Assembly (NCBI RefSeq): GCF_001592225.1
Contig: NZ_BCWN01000022.1
Coordinates: forward strand, 1-61,814
DNA from: Castellaniella caeni NBRC 101664
Lineage (GTDB): Bacteria; Pseudomonadota; Gammaproteobacteria; Burkholderiales; Burkholderiaceae_B
Reading direction: 5' to 3'
DNA length: 61,814 bases
A program made the translations under genes and the position numbers. The number at the start of each line of letters is the position of its first letter. Positions within the stretch are counted from its first letter, which is position 1. Of this stretch, positions 19,644-28,912 are shown piece after piece. The notes below the pieces were generated by a model. That model made no database searches. It was given only the letters and a program-made list of their open reading frames with translations, and was not told the origin of the DNA.

Positions 19644-20746
19644 CGTGTTTTTCCTGCGTTCGAACGCAGCTTTGCGAGATAGACGACCGCAGCGTCCGCA
19701 TCGGCCGCGACGCGCTCGCCCGCGCTCAGCCCCGACAGCACCTCGACGGCGTCACCACGGCGCTCGCCGAGGCGCAGCTGACGCAAAGTCACGATGTTGT
19801 CGGCACCGACGACGTAAACCCCGCGCACTTCGCCGTGGCGAACGAGCGCCGGCTCGGGCACCAGCAGTTGCTCGCTCCCATGAGCGGAACGGAAGGCCAC
19901 TTTCACCGTCATGCCCGGATACAGTCCCGGCGTTCCGGCAGGCAGATCGACACGTACCTGAAAGGTATGGCTGGCCGCATCGGCGTAGGGAAGAACCGTG
20001 ACCCTCTGCGCGCGCACGCGTTCGGTGTGCGCAGGCGTCGGCAACACCTCGGCCACCGGGTTCGAGCGGATCTCCGCCGCTGCGCTCTGCGGCACCACTA
20101 CGTCGACGCGCAAGGCGGCGAGTGACGCCACGGCAATCAGTGGCTGCGGCGGTGCAGGCTGCACCGCCTGGCCCACGTCCGCGAAACGCCGCGTGACCAC
20201 GCCGTCAAACGGCGCGCGTACCACGGTGTAATCCGTTTGCTGCCGGGCGGCGCGCAGCGCGGCTTGAGCCGCCTGCAGTGCGGCTTCGGTGTTGTCGCGC
20301 CGCGCGAGCGCCTGATCCAGTTGTGCGCGTGCGATCAATCCCCGCTGTGACAGTTCCGAGGCGCGCTTCCAGTTGGCCAGCGCTTCGTCGCGATTGGCGC
20401 GCGCCGACGCCACGGCGGCGTCGGCGCCGTGGCGAGCCGACTGCTGCTCCACGTCGGTGAGGCGCAGCAGCATGTCGCCTTTTTTGACGTGGTCGCCCAC
20501 GTCGACGCGCATTTCGGCCACGCGCCCGCTCGTCTGCGCCGCGACGATCGTGGATTGAACCGCCTCGATCACGCCATCCCACCGCTGCTCATGCACTACC
20601 TGCTGCGGCTCGATTTCCAGCGTGGCGAAGGGTGGCGGCGCAAGCAAAGGCGGTACTTCCTGCGGGCGTTGCCCGCAGGAGGCGAGCACGCCAGCCAGGA
20701 ACAGCACGCTCGCCAGCGAGACCGACGGTCGGCGACGCAGGAGCAT
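19640..20746 (-). CDS. RND efflux periplasmic adaptor (lipoprotein)
   Basis: Membrane-fusion protein of 368 aa. The lipobox LASC (Cys24) predicts anchoring to the inner membrane. The order is beta-barrel strand, barrel-sandwich half (VAAQTSGRVAEMRVDVGDHVKKGD at about 70-93, quoted as two pieces: VAAQTSGRVAE and VGDHVKKGD), an alpha-helical hairpin (about 100-165), the second half (YTVVRAPFDGVVTRRF), and C-terminal barrel domains. The ATG overlaps the stop of the upstream DUF302 relic (TGATG), so translation may be coupled to it. It links the pump to the outer-membrane factor. Confidence 0.92.
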   Translation of the reverse strand: MLLRRRPSVSLASVLFLAGVLASCGQRPQEVPPLLAPPPFATLEIEPQQVVHEQRWDGVIEAVQSTIVAAQTSGRVAEMRVDVGDHVKKGDMLLRLTDVEQQSARHGADAAVASARANRDEALANWKRASELSQRGLIARAQLDQALARRDNTEAALQAAQAALRAARQQTDYTVVRAPFDGVVTRRFADVGQAVQPAPPQPLIAVASLAALRVDVVVPQSAAAEIRSNPVAEVLPTPAHTERVRAQRVTVLPYADAASHTFQVRVDLPAGTPGLYPGMTVKVAFRSAHGSEQLLVPEPALVRHGEVRGVYVVGADNIVTLRQLRLGERRGDAVEVLSGLSAGERVAADADAAVVYLAKLRSNAGKTR

Positions 20747-20880
20747 CAGGCTGCCTCGTTGATCATGCCGATCCGCGTAGCGCCGACTTCGGTGTAAACC
20801 GAATGGTGGCGCTTGACGGCGGCGTCCAGATCGGTCGCGGCCTGGTCAAACGGTTTCTTGCTATCCACGATGTAGTACAT
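20746..20880 (-). pseudogene. DUF302 gene relic with an in-frame internal deletion
   Basis: A 44-codon reading frame that begins like an intact DUF302 protein (MYYIVDSKKPFDQAATDLDA, then AVKRHH) and then jumps to what looks like the extreme C-terminus of the same family (SVYTEVGATRIGMIN). DUF302 domains are normally about 120-150 aa, so roughly 80-90 internal residues seem missing while the frame is kept. A ribosome site (AGGAACAA) precedes the ATG, and its stop overlaps the adaptor start. It may survive only as a coupling leader for the pump genes. The identification rests on recall of family ends. Confidence 0.65.
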
Positions 20881-20912
20881 GATTTGTTCCTGGTTGCAAT
20901 GAATTCCGCCCG

Positions 20913-21119
20913 TCATTTCTGGAAGGCACAGCCCGGCTGCAGGCCCAGCTTGGCGAGGATGCGGGCGAGCGGGCAGAAGCCCGTGAACGACGCCTGCAGC
21001 AAATTGGCGCCGACGAAAAGCGCGAGCAGCAACCACCATGGCGAAATAAAGTGCGCGAGCGCCACACTCGCAATCACCATGGTTCCGGCAAAACGCATCA
21101 CCATTCGATCGATATTCAT
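20913..21119 (-). CDS. DUF2892 small membrane protein (YgaP-type)
   Basis: Protein of 68 aa. It starts with the family NIDRMVMRFAGTMV segment and has two hydrophobic helices (about 9-24 and 27-46), ending in the conserved TGFCPLARILAKLG, with a cysteine as in the membrane part of YgaP-like rhodanese proteins. DUF2892 genes often accompany sulfide-oxidation and rhodanese genes. Here it lies between two relics (DUF302 and the SQR-like gene) in the leftward operon and appears intact. Function unproven. Confidence 0.8.
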   Translation of the reverse strand: MNIDRMVMRFAGTMVIASVALAHFISPWWLLLALFVGANLLQASFTGFCPLARILAKLGLQPGCAFQK

Positions 21120-21275
21120 CTTCGTAACTCCCGGAGTTCAGATGGGCCGCGCTGCCGGACGGTGAGACTTTTCAATACCTGCCGCGGCAGCTTCTACGGC
21201 AAGGCGTCGTGCGCACCCCCCAGGCTCGATAGCTCGTGGGCGGTGCGTGCTGACGCGGTGTGCAGCCATGCGGTC

Positions 21276-21632
<357 letters not shown>

Positions 21633-21720
21633 TCAAGCCTCAAGGTAATTCGCCGCTCGCAGCGGCTGCTTGATGGGCGTCAAACCTTTTCTACTGTCCC
21701 ACCGTACGTAGTTTAGTATA

Positions 21721-21733
21721 CGCTTAATTAGCG
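21721..21733. promoter_or_regulatory. Candidate ArsR operator in the divergent promoter region
   Basis: CGCTTAATTAGCG has 4-bp inverted arms (CGCT/AGCG) around an AT core. It lies in a short AT-rich island, unlike its GC-rich surroundings, about 50 bp before the arsR start and 108 bp before the relic flavoprotein start. Binding by the adjacent ArsR protein is inferred. Confidence 0.4.
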
Positions 21734-21783
21734 ATTGGTAAAATACGATTCAACACTCCACCAGATCAAGTGCACGAGGCACC

Positions 21784-22116
21784 ATGACTCAGGAATCCAC
21801 ATTCGACGCCGATGCGCTGCAGGCCAGCTCGGACGACGCAGCGCGACTACTGCGCGCGCTGGCGAATGCGCAGCGGCTGCGCATCCTTTGCCTGCTGTCG
21901 GGCGATGAAATGACCGTGGGCCAGATTAACGAGCAGTTGCCTGATCTGAGCCTGTCGGCTTTGTCGCAGCACCTGGCGCGGCTCAGGCGTCAAGGTCTCG
22001 TGACCACGCGGCGCGAGGCGCAAAGCATGTGGTATTCGCTGCCGCAAGGCCCTGCGCAGGTCATCATCGCGACGCTCTATCGTATTTATTGCGCGCCGCA
22101 AGAAAGCGATCCTTGA
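21784..22116 (+). CDS. ArsR-family regulator with persulfide-sensor cysteines (BigR/SqrR-like)
   Basis: Winged-helix repressor of 110 aa. Helix 1-2 reads DDAARLLRALANAQRLRIL, and the recognition helix lies in SLSALSQHLARLRRQGL. It lacks the metal-site ELCVCDL box of arsenic sensors. Instead it has exactly two cysteines, Cys36 (RILCLLSG) and Cys103 (LYRIYCAP), at the positions of the redox pair that forms a polysulfide bridge in BigR/SqrR/YgaV. It is divergent from the SQR relic, DUF2892 and RND genes, matching a sulfide-responsive locus. Target and inducer are inferred from that architecture. Confidence 0.87.
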   Translation: MTQESTFDADALQASSDDAARLLRALANAQRLRILCLLSGDEMTVGQINEQLPDLSLSALSQHLARLRRQGLVTTRREAQSMWYSLPQGPAQVIIATLYRIYCAPQESDP

Positions 22117-22143
22117 ATCGCGGCAAGAGCGGCGTGGGTTCGT

Positions 22144-23694
22144 TCACCCATGAATGGATGGGATGGAAAGCGTTTCTGCGCCGGACTTCCGCAGGAACCG
22201 GGCCGGGGTTGACGCTGTTCGCGCAGGCGCATCCCAGCCGCCCCCGAGCGCCTTATACAGCGCCACCAATTGCACAGCGGCGTTGGTGTGCGCGCGTGCA
22301 ACGGCGGTCTCGGCTTCGTGCAGGCTGCGCTGGGCGGTCAGCAGTTCCACCAGAGGCACATCGCCCGCGGCGTAGCGGGCCTTGGCATAGCCGTAGCTGG
22401 TTCGTGCCGCATCCAGGGCCATGGCGCGGCGCTTCAATGTGTCCAGTCCGCCGTGATAGTCGCCCAGGGCGCGTTCGGCGTCGCCCAGCGCCGCCAATAC
22501 CGCTTGCTCATAGGCGAGTGCAGCCTGCCGCTCGGCGGCCTCGCGCGCCCGGATTTCGGCGCGCACGCGGCCACCGTCGAACAGGCGCCAGGAAACCAGC
22601 GGCAGGATGGAGAAACGCGAACTGGACGCATCGAACCAGTTGCCTGTGCTGAGCGCCTGGAACCCCCCGCCCACACCGATGGAGAGTTTGGGGAACAGCT
22701 CGGCCGTGGCTACGCCGATATCGGCGGAACTTGCCGCCAGGCGCCGCTCCGCAGCTAGCACGTCGGGGCGGCGGCGCAGCAGGTCGGCACGCTCGCCCAC
22801 CGGCAGGGCCCGCAGCGTGCTCGGCACCAAGGGGCCGTCGAGCAAGGCCAATTCACGCTCTGGTGGGGCGCCCAAAAGCACGCTCAGGCCAAGCACTGCG
22901 GCGCGCTGACGTGCCTGGATATCCGGCAGCAGCGCATTGACAGCGGCCCATTGCGCATACGCAGCCTCCACGTCGGCGGCGGATGCATCGCCGGACGCGT
23001 GGCGTAAGCGTATCAGCTCCAGAGTTTTCTGCAGCGTGCCCAATATGGCTCTTTGTGCTTGTAATTCCTGATGAGCGCCAACAGCGGTGAACCAAGTGCG
23101 AGCGACCTCGGCCACGATGCGCATGCGCACACCCTGTGTTTCGACTTCGGTGGCTTGCAGGCGAGCGCTGGCGCCTTCCAGGGCGCGGCGCTTGGCGCCG
23201 AACAGATCGACCTCCCAGGCGGCGTCAAAGCCCGCGTCGTAAATGGTCTGGGTGGCGTCGAGCCCAGGGACGGAGCCCACGGGCAAGGGGCCGTTTTTAC
23301 TTTGACGGCGCCGATTGACGCTGGCCCCGGTGCTAACGGCGGGAAGTCGATCTCCTGCCGCGCGGTCGCGCAGCGCACGCGCTTCGTCAATGCGTGCCGC
23401 GGCTTGGCGCAGATCCAGGTTCTGTGCCAGCGCCGTGCCCATCAGACGGTCGAGGATGGGGTCATGGAACGCGGACCACCAGCGCGCCAGATCTGCAGAC
23501 TGCGATTCGCTCGTCAGTGGCAAGGTCCAACCGGCGCCGATATCCACCGGAGGCGGCTCGCGGTAGTCGGGGCCCACGGCCGCACAGGCAGTCAACAGCA
23601 CGCAGGACAGGGCCAGTGCGAGTGGGTGCAGGCGCCTGGGTGTTGGCTCCGCAGCGGGCGTGCGCGAGGAAGAGTGACGGGCTGTGGTTTTCAT
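22144..23694 (-). CDS. Efflux outer-membrane lipoprotein (NodT family) of the ABC efflux operon
   Basis: Outer-membrane factor of 516 aa. A long basic n-region is followed by the lipobox LTAC (Cys37) and the family start AAVGPDYREPP. OEP repeats cover about residues 90-290 and 310-490 (QNLDLRQAAARIDEARAL, RRPDVLAAERRLAA). The ATG at 23694 overlaps the upstream permease stop (ATGA); the much longer open frame to 24807 is out-of-frame shadow of the permease. It supplies the outer-membrane channel for the YbhGFSR-type exporter encoded just upstream. Confidence 0.88.
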   Translation of the reverse strand: MKTTARHSSSRTPAAEPTPRRLHPLALALSCVLLTACAAVGPDYREPPPVDIGAGWTLPLTSESQSADLARWWSAFHDPILDRLMGTALAQNLDLRQAAARIDEARALRDRAAGDRLPAVSTGASVNRRRQSKNGPLPVGSVPGLDATQTIYDAGFDAAWEVDLFGAKRRALEGASARLQATEVETQGVRMRIVAEVARTWFTAVGAHQELQAQRAILGTLQKTLELIRLRHASGDASAADVEAAYAQWAAVNALLPDIQARQRAAVLGLSVLLGAPPERELALLDGPLVPSTLRALPVGERADLLRRRPDVLAAERRLAASSADIGVATAELFPKLSIGVGGGFQALSTGNWFDASSSRFSILPLVSWRLFDGGRVRAEIRAREAAERQAALAYEQAVLAALGDAERALGDYHGGLDTLKRRAMALDAARTSYGYAKARYAAGDVPLVELLTAQRSLHEAETAVARAHTNAAVQLVALYKALGGGWDAPARTASTPARFLRKSGAETLSIPSIHG

Positions 23695-24809
23695 TGCAGA
23701 CGTCCTCGGACGAATACGGTGGCCATCGTGAGCGTGGTCAGGGCAATGGCCGCCAGGGGCCACAGGCTGGCGAGAATGTCGCCGGGCGGCATGGCCTTGA
23801 GGAAACTGCCCTCGACGATGATGAGGAAGTGGGTCAGCGGAATCGCCTGGGCCAGCCATTGCAGGACGAGGGGCATGTTTTCCACAGGCGTCGCAAAGCC
23901 CGACATCAGTACCGCCGGCACGCCGATGGCGAACGCTCCCAGGATGGCCTGCTGCTGGGTCATGCTGACGGCGGAAATCATCAGGCCGATACCGACCACC
24001 GACAGGATGAACAGCACCAGGCTCACGAGCAGCAGCGCAAACGAGCCGGTGAACGGGATGCCGAACAGGAACACGCCGACGCTGATCATGGACAGGCCCA
24101 GCAGCGTGCCGATGGCGAGCGCCGGCAGTGATTTGGAGATGATGATCTCCGGCGTCGAGGTGGGTGACACCAGCAGCTGGTCGAAGGTGCCCAGTTCGCG
24201 CTCGCGTGCGATCGACAGCGAGGTGATGAGCAGCGCGCTGAATAGCGCCAGGATGCCTGTGAGGCCGGGCACGATGAACCAGCGGTAGATCAGGTTTGGA
24301 TTGAACCAGTGGCGCACGACCACGGGCGTCGGCGCCTGCGCGTCGGGCACGGCTTCGGCGCCGACGTCGGCGGCGATGGTGGACAGGTAGGCGACGGTGA
24401 TCTGGCCCGAGTTGCTGCGACGGCCATCGACTACCACCTGGGCCTTGCCACTGCCACCGGCGGCGATGGTACGCGAGAAATCCACGGGGATGGCGAGCGC
24501 GGCGATCACCTCGCCCCGATCGATCATCTCGTGCAGCTGCCGCTGGCTGTCCACATGCCGGACGTGGGTGATGAAGCGGGCGCTGTCCAGGCGCTGCACC
24601 AGCTCGTGCGACCAACGTCCGGCGTCCTGGTTGTAGACGGCGATGTCGACGTTGTGCACTTCGAGCGTGGCGGCAAAGGCGAACACCAGCAGCTGCAGGA
24701 TGGGCGGCACGAACACCACCATGCGGCTGCGCGGATCGCGCAGCACGCTGAGCACTTCCTTGATGAACTGGGCGCGCAGGCGGGTGAATGAGAAGGCGGA
24801 GGTCCACAT
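23691..24809 (-). CDS. ABC-2 type efflux permease (YbhR-like)
   Basis: Membrane protein of 372 aa with the ABC-2 plan: one N-terminal TM (PPILQLLVFAFAATL, about 35-50), a periplasmic domain of about 120 residues, then five to six TMs from about residue 175 (GLTGILALFSALLITSLSIA) with the ERELGTFDQLLVSP coupling loop. It overlaps the outer-membrane factor gene by ATGA and starts 4 bp after the other permease stop. With its partner it should form the membrane half of a drug or lipid exporter. Confidence 0.9.
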   Translation of the reverse strand: MWTSAFSFTRLRAQFIKEVLSVLRDPRSRMVVFVPPILQLLVFAFAATLEVHNVDIAVYNQDAGRWSHELVQRLDSARFITHVRHVDSQRQLHEMIDRGEVIAALAIPVDFSRTIAAGGSGKAQVVVDGRRSNSGQITVAYLSTIAADVGAEAVPDAQAPTPVVVRHWFNPNLIYRWFIVPGLTGILALFSALLITSLSIARERELGTFDQLLVSPTSTPEIIISKSLPALAIGTLLGLSMISVGVFLFGIPFTGSFALLLVSLVLFILSVVGIGLMISAVSMTQQQAILGAFAIGVPAVLMSGFATPVENMPLVLQWLAQAIPLTHFLIIVEGSFLKAMPPGDILASLWPLAAIALTTLTMATVFVRGRLQ

Positions 24810-24813
24810 GGCA

Positions 24814-25983
24814 TCACTCCAGGTTCTTGCGCGTGGCGCGCTTGGCGATCAGGAAGAACAGTGCCCCGATCGCAGCCATGGCCGCCAGGTTGGGCAGGAA
24901 CACCGCCCAGATGTCGCCAGCCAGGAACACGGACTTGAGCGAATCGACGAAGTAGCGTGCCGGAACGGCTCGGGTAATGGCGCGGATCGGCGCTGGCATG
25001 GCGTCGATTTCGTACAGGAAACCCGACAACATGAAGGCTGGCAGAAAGCCCGTGAACAGCGCGATCTGCGCCGCCAGAAACTGGTTGCGCGCCAGCGACG
25101 AAATTAGCAGGCCCTGGCCCAGCGCTGGCACCATGAACATCGCCGACAAGAGCAGCAGCGCCGCCAGCGAACCGCGCATTGGCACGCCAAAGACGAACAC
25201 CGCCAGCGCCGCCGCGCCCAGCGTGGACAGCATGCCGAGCACGAAGTAGGGCAGCAGCTTGCCGATCAGGATTTCCGCCACCGAGGCGGGCGTGGACAGC
25301 ACCGCTTCCATGGTGCCGCGCTCCCATTCGCGCGCCACCACCAGCGCGGTGAGCATGGTGCCGATGATGGTCATGACGATGGCAATCGCGCCTGGGATCA
25401 GCGCGCGGCGGCTTTCCAGCTCGGGGTTGAACCAGTAGCGCGGCTCCAGCACAACGGACTGCGCGGGTGCCGCGACATCCAGCCCCGCGCGCCAGGACTG
25501 CACCACGCCGCGGGCGTAGTTCTCGACGTAGTTGGCCGTGTTGGGGTAGGAGCCATCGGTGATGATTTGCACCAGCGGCTCTGCTCCGCGCTGGGTCAGG
25601 CGCTGCTCGAAATCCTGCGGAATGACGATGTAGCCGCGCAGCGCACCGGAGACGAGTTGCTCGGCCACCTCGCGCCGGTCGTGGGCGAATTGCGTCTTCA
25701 GGAATCGAGTGCCCGAGAAGGCGGCGGCCAGCGACTGCGCCGATGCGCCAGACGTTTCCAGCACCACGCCGACGCGGACCTCCTTGGCATCGAGCGACAC
25801 CGCATAGGCGAACAGCAGCAGCAACACCACCGGCAGCACGAAGGCGATCAAGAGCGTCGAGGGGTCACGCAGCGCCTGGTAACTTTCCTTGGTGACCAGG
25901 GCCACCAGGCGTCGCAGGTCGAAACGGCGCAAGTCGGGCTGCATCGAAGCAGCTCCTTCCTTGTGTTCTGCAACGGCGTTCAT
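24814..25983 (-). CDS. ABC-2 type efflux permease (YbhS-like)
   Basis: Second permease of the pair, 389 aa, same topology: TM1 at about 38-55 (LLIAFVLPVVLLLLFAY), a periplasmic domain, then a C-terminal TM bundle with REWERGTMEAVLSTPAS as coupling loop. The ATG at 25983 overlaps the ATPase stop (ATGA), and this start is taken over a long upstream open frame that only shadows the ATPase gene. Position in the operon is ATPase, this permease, second permease, outer-membrane factor. Confidence 0.9.
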   Translation of the reverse strand: MNAVAEHKEGAASMQPDLRRFDLRRLVALVTKESYQALRDPSTLLIAFVLPVVLLLLFAYAVSLDAKEVRVGVVLETSGASAQSLAAAFSGTRFLKTQFAHDRREVAEQLVSGALRGYIVIPQDFEQRLTQRGAEPLVQIITDGSYPNTANYVENYARGVVQSWRAGLDVAAPAQSVVLEPRYWFNPELESRRALIPGAIAIVMTIIGTMLTALVVAREWERGTMEAVLSTPASVAEILIGKLLPYFVLGMLSTLGAAALAVFVFGVPMRGSLAALLLLSAMFMVPALGQGLLISSLARNQFLAAQIALFTGFLPAFMLSGFLYEIDAMPAPIRAITRAVPARYFVDSLKSVFLAGDIWAVFLPNLAAMAAIGALFFLIAKRATRKNLE

Positions 25984-27755
25984 GCGGCGGCCTCCAACTC
26001 GCGGTCGGCCGACTCGACCAGGTGAATGAAGGCGTCCTCCATGGTCGGGTCGGGGTGTTCGGCATTCGCGGCGGCGCGCTTGAGCGCATCGGGCGTGTCG
26101 AGTGCGATCAGGCGTGCGCGCGAGAGCATGGCAACGCGGTCGCAGTACTCCGCCTCGTCCATGAAATGGGTGGTGACCATGATGGTCACGCCCTTGCGCG
26201 CCAAGCCGTTGATGTGGGTCCAGAATTCGCGCCGGGTGATCGGATCCACGCCTGAGGTGGGTTCGTCCAGGAACAGCACGGGTGGACGGTGCATGAGCGA
26301 ACAAGCCAGTGCCAGGCGCTGCTTGTGCCCCAGCGGCAGGGAATCGGGCGTGGCGGACAGCCAGTCGCCCAGGTCGAAGGTTTCGATCATTTCCGCGATG
26401 CGCTCGCGCCTGGTGTTGCCTTCCAGTCCGTAAACACCGGCCGAAAATTCCAGGTTCTGCTGCACCGAGAGCAGACCGTAGAGCGAGAACTTCTGCGCCA
26501 TGTAGCCGAGCCGGCTCTTGGCCGCGCCGGTGGCGCGGCGCAGATCGTGCCCCACCACATGCGCCTCGCCCGCAGTGGGTTTCAGTAGGCCGCACAGCAT
26601 CTTGAAGGTGGTGGACTTGCCGGCACCATTGGGGCCAAGCAGGCCGAAGATTTCGCCTTTTTGCACTTCAAAACTGACTTGGTCGGTGGCGGTGAACTCG
26701 CCGAAACGCTTGGTGAGATTACAGCAGGAGACGGCAATGTCGGAACCCAGGTCGACCGGCGGCAGGCGTTCTGCCAGGGTTGATGTACCGCCTGGCCCAC
26801 CACCGAGAAGATCAATGAAGGCGTCTTCAAAGCGCGCGGGCACCTGCGCCAGTTCGACACGCACGCTATCGGCCAGCGCTTGGATTTGGCTTGCCCGCGC
26901 ACCGTCCCGCAGTACCACGCGCACCCCGGCGCCCTGGATCACGCCATCGCTCACGCTTTCCAGTTCGAGTGCCTCGGTCAGAACCGCCCGGCGCTCGGTG
27001 CCGACGTTTTCCAGTCGGAAGCTGCGACCTTCGAGGTGCGCCGTCAGCTGTTGCGGCGGGCCATCGAACAAGAGTTGCCCCTGGTTCAGCAGCAACACGC
27101 TCTCGCAGCGTTCGGCCTCGTCCAGGTAGGCGGTAGACCAGACCACGGCCATGCCCTTATCGGTCAATGCCTGCACCATGCGCCATAAATCCTGGCGGCT
27201 GACCGGATCGACGCCGACACCCGGCTCGTCCAGTAGCAGCACCTTGGGCCGCGCCATCAGCGCACAGGCCAGCCCCAGCTTTTGCTTCATACCGCCGGAG
27301 AGCTTGCCGGCGAGGCGCTTGGTGAAGGGCCCGAGTCGAGTGAAATCGAGCAACTCCGCAAATAGATCGGCATTGCGATTGGCGTCCATGCCGCGCAACT
27401 GCGCATACAGGCGCATGTTCTCCATCACCGACAGATCTTCGTAGAGGCCAAAGCGCTGCGGCATGTAGCCGCTGGCGGCGTGGATGGCGTCGTTGTCCTT
27501 GACCACGTCAAAGCCAGCCAGGGTGACGTGGCCGGCATTGGGCACCAGCAGGCCGGTCAGGATGCGCATCAGCGTGGTCTTGCCGGCGCCATCCGGGCCG
27601 ACCAGACCGGTCAGCCGCCCGTAGTGGATGTGTGCGCTCAGCCCGCGCAGGGCCTGTACCTGGCCGAAATGCTTGTCCACGCCTTTGATGACAACGGCTG
27701 TGGCAGCCGTGTTTGCACTGACCGGCGTGGCGGCTATGGTGTCGTTTTCCTGCAC
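25980..27755 (-). CDS. Efflux ABC ATPase with two nucleotide-binding domains (YbhF-like)
   Basis: ATP-binding protein of 591 aa from the GTG at 27755, which is chosen because GGGGAG lies 7 nt upstream and the adaptor stop is one base before it; a start at 27797 would add 14 residues. Domain 1 has GPDGAGKTTL and LSGGMKQK; domain 2 has GPNGAGKSTT and the LPLGHKQR form of the signature, usual for YbhF. Both Walker B strands are visible (LLLDEPGVGVD, LFLDEPTSGVD). The fused double ATPase pairs with the two ABC-2 permeases. Confidence 0.9.
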   Translation of the reverse strand: MQENDTIAATPVSANTAATAVVIKGVDKHFGQVQALRGLSAHIHYGRLTGLVGPDGAGKTTLMRILTGLLVPNAGHVTLAGFDVVKDNDAIHAASGYMPQRFGLYEDLSVMENMRLYAQLRGMDANRNADLFAELLDFTRLGPFTKRLAGKLSGGMKQKLGLACALMARPKVLLLDEPGVGVDPVSRQDLWRMVQALTDKGMAVVWSTAYLDEAERCESVLLLNQGQLLFDGPPQQLTAHLEGRSFRLENVGTERRAVLTEALELESVSDGVIQGAGVRVVLRDGARASQIQALADSVRVELAQVPARFEDAFIDLLGGGPGGTSTLAERLPPVDLGSDIAVSCCNLTKRFGEFTATDQVSFEVQKGEIFGLLGPNGAGKSTTFKMLCGLLKPTAGEAHVVGHDLRRATGAAKSRLGYMAQKFSLYGLLSVQQNLEFSAGVYGLEGNTRRERIAEMIETFDLGDWLSATPDSLPLGHKQRLALACSLMHRPPVLFLDEPTSGVDPITRREFWTHINGLARKGVTIMVTTHFMDEAEYCDRVAMLSRARLIALDTPDALKRAAANAEHPDPTMEDAFIHLVESADRELEAAA

Positions 27756-27756
27756 C

Positions 27757-28797
27757 TTAACGCTCCCCTGTGCGCGCGCTGGAGGCTGGCTCGGCATCGA
27801 TCGCTATCGTCACCGGCATGCCTTGACGCAAGGCAGTGTCGCTGTCGGCTTGGTCGATCACGATACGCAGGCGGTAGACCAGATCCGTGCGCAAGTCCGT
27901 CGTCTCTACCGTCTTGGGGGTGAACTCGGCGCGCGGCGAGATGAAGCCGATCTGGCCGCGATAGACCTTTTCCCCGAAGTCGCTCTTGACGTGCACCACG
28001 GTGCCGGGTGCGATGCGGCCCAGATCCCGCTCGCCCACGTAGGCGCGCACGTACACGGGCTTGTCCAGGCTCAGGCTGTAGACCGTGCTCTGGCTGGCGA
28101 CCATGCTGCCGGGCTCGCGCACCCGGGCAATGATGGTGCCGTTGCTGGGTGCCGTCAGTTCGGTGTCCGCCAGGGCCGTGCTGGCTTGCGCCGCGGCTGC
28201 CTGCGCGGCCGCAAGGCGCGCCTCTGCTGCAGCAATGTCTTCCTTGCGAAAGCCCTCGGATGCCTGCGACAGGACGGCCTTGGCTGATTCGACGCCCGCA
28301 ACCGCCTGATCTCTTGCAGTGCGTGCTGCATCGACCGTGCGCTGGCTGCTGGCACCCGACGCAAGCAGGCCGCTCTGACGTTGAAAGTTGCGCTCGGTAT
28401 CAATTGCAAGCGCTTGCGCTTTCTTAAGTGCCTCGCGTGCCTGGGTGATTTCCTGCGGACGCAGGCCGCGGCGCATCTTGGCCAGTTCTGCCTGCGCCAC
28501 CTGTACCTGGGCTTGTGCCGCCCCAAGGGCTTCTCGATACGGCTGCGCATCCAGCGCGGCCAGGCGCGTGCCGGCTGTGACGAAATCGCCCTCGTCAAAA
28601 GCCATTTGTGTGACGCGCCCAGGCTGGCGGAACGCCAGTTGAACCTCGCGGATATCGACGTTGCCGTAAAGACGCAATGTCTCTTGCTGGTCATGGCTGC
28701 GCGCGAACCAGAACGCCAGTGCGCAGCCAAGAGCGAGCAGGGCAAGAATGATCACGACCCAATGGGTTTTTCTTATGCGAAAGTGCAAATTTGTCAT
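27757..28797 (-). CDS. HlyD-family membrane-fusion protein (YbhG-like)
   Basis: Periplasmic adaptor of 346 aa from the ATG at 28797. An N-terminal anchor helix (VVIILALLALGCALAFWF, about residues 12-30) is followed by a biotinyl-lipoyl half (GRVTQMAFDEGDFVTAG), a long coiled-coil hairpin (about 80-195, rich in Ala, Gln and Arg), the second half (LTAPSNGTIIARVREPGSMV), and a barrel domain. It is the first structural gene after tetR and bridges the ABC exporter to the NodT-family channel. Confidence 0.9.
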   Translation of the reverse strand: MTNLHFRIRKTHWVVIILALLALGCALAFWFARSHDQQETLRLYGNVDIREVQLAFRQPGRVTQMAFDEGDFVTAGTRLAALDAQPYREALGAAQAQVQVAQAELAKMRRGLRPQEITQAREALKKAQALAIDTERNFQRQSGLLASGASSQRTVDAARTARDQAVAGVESAKAVLSQASEGFRKEDIAAAEARLAAAQAAAAQASTALADTELTAPSNGTIIARVREPGSMVASQSTVYSLSLDKPVYVRAYVGERDLGRIAPGTVVHVKSDFGEKVYRGQIGFISPRAEFTPKTVETTDLRTDLVYRLRIVIDQADSDTALRQGMPVTIAIDAEPASSARTGER

Positions 28798-28912
28798 CGA
28801 TGGTTCCCGCCGAAAGTAGATCCTGCGCTGCACTGCGTGTCACCGTGTTGATTGGTCGGGAGTCCTGAGCAGACTGCGGATTGTTCTGCTGTCTGAAGAC
28901 TGGACAAATGCT

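Noticed and set aside
23695-24807. Upstream extension of the NodT-family protein to 887 aa
   Set aside because: The extension is an out-of-frame copy of the ABC permease; the lipoprotein signal begins at 23694 on an ATGA overlap.
25984-26595. Upstream extension of the YbhS-like permease to 593 aa
   Set aside because: It is the shadow of the ATPase gene; the real start overlaps the ATPase stop.
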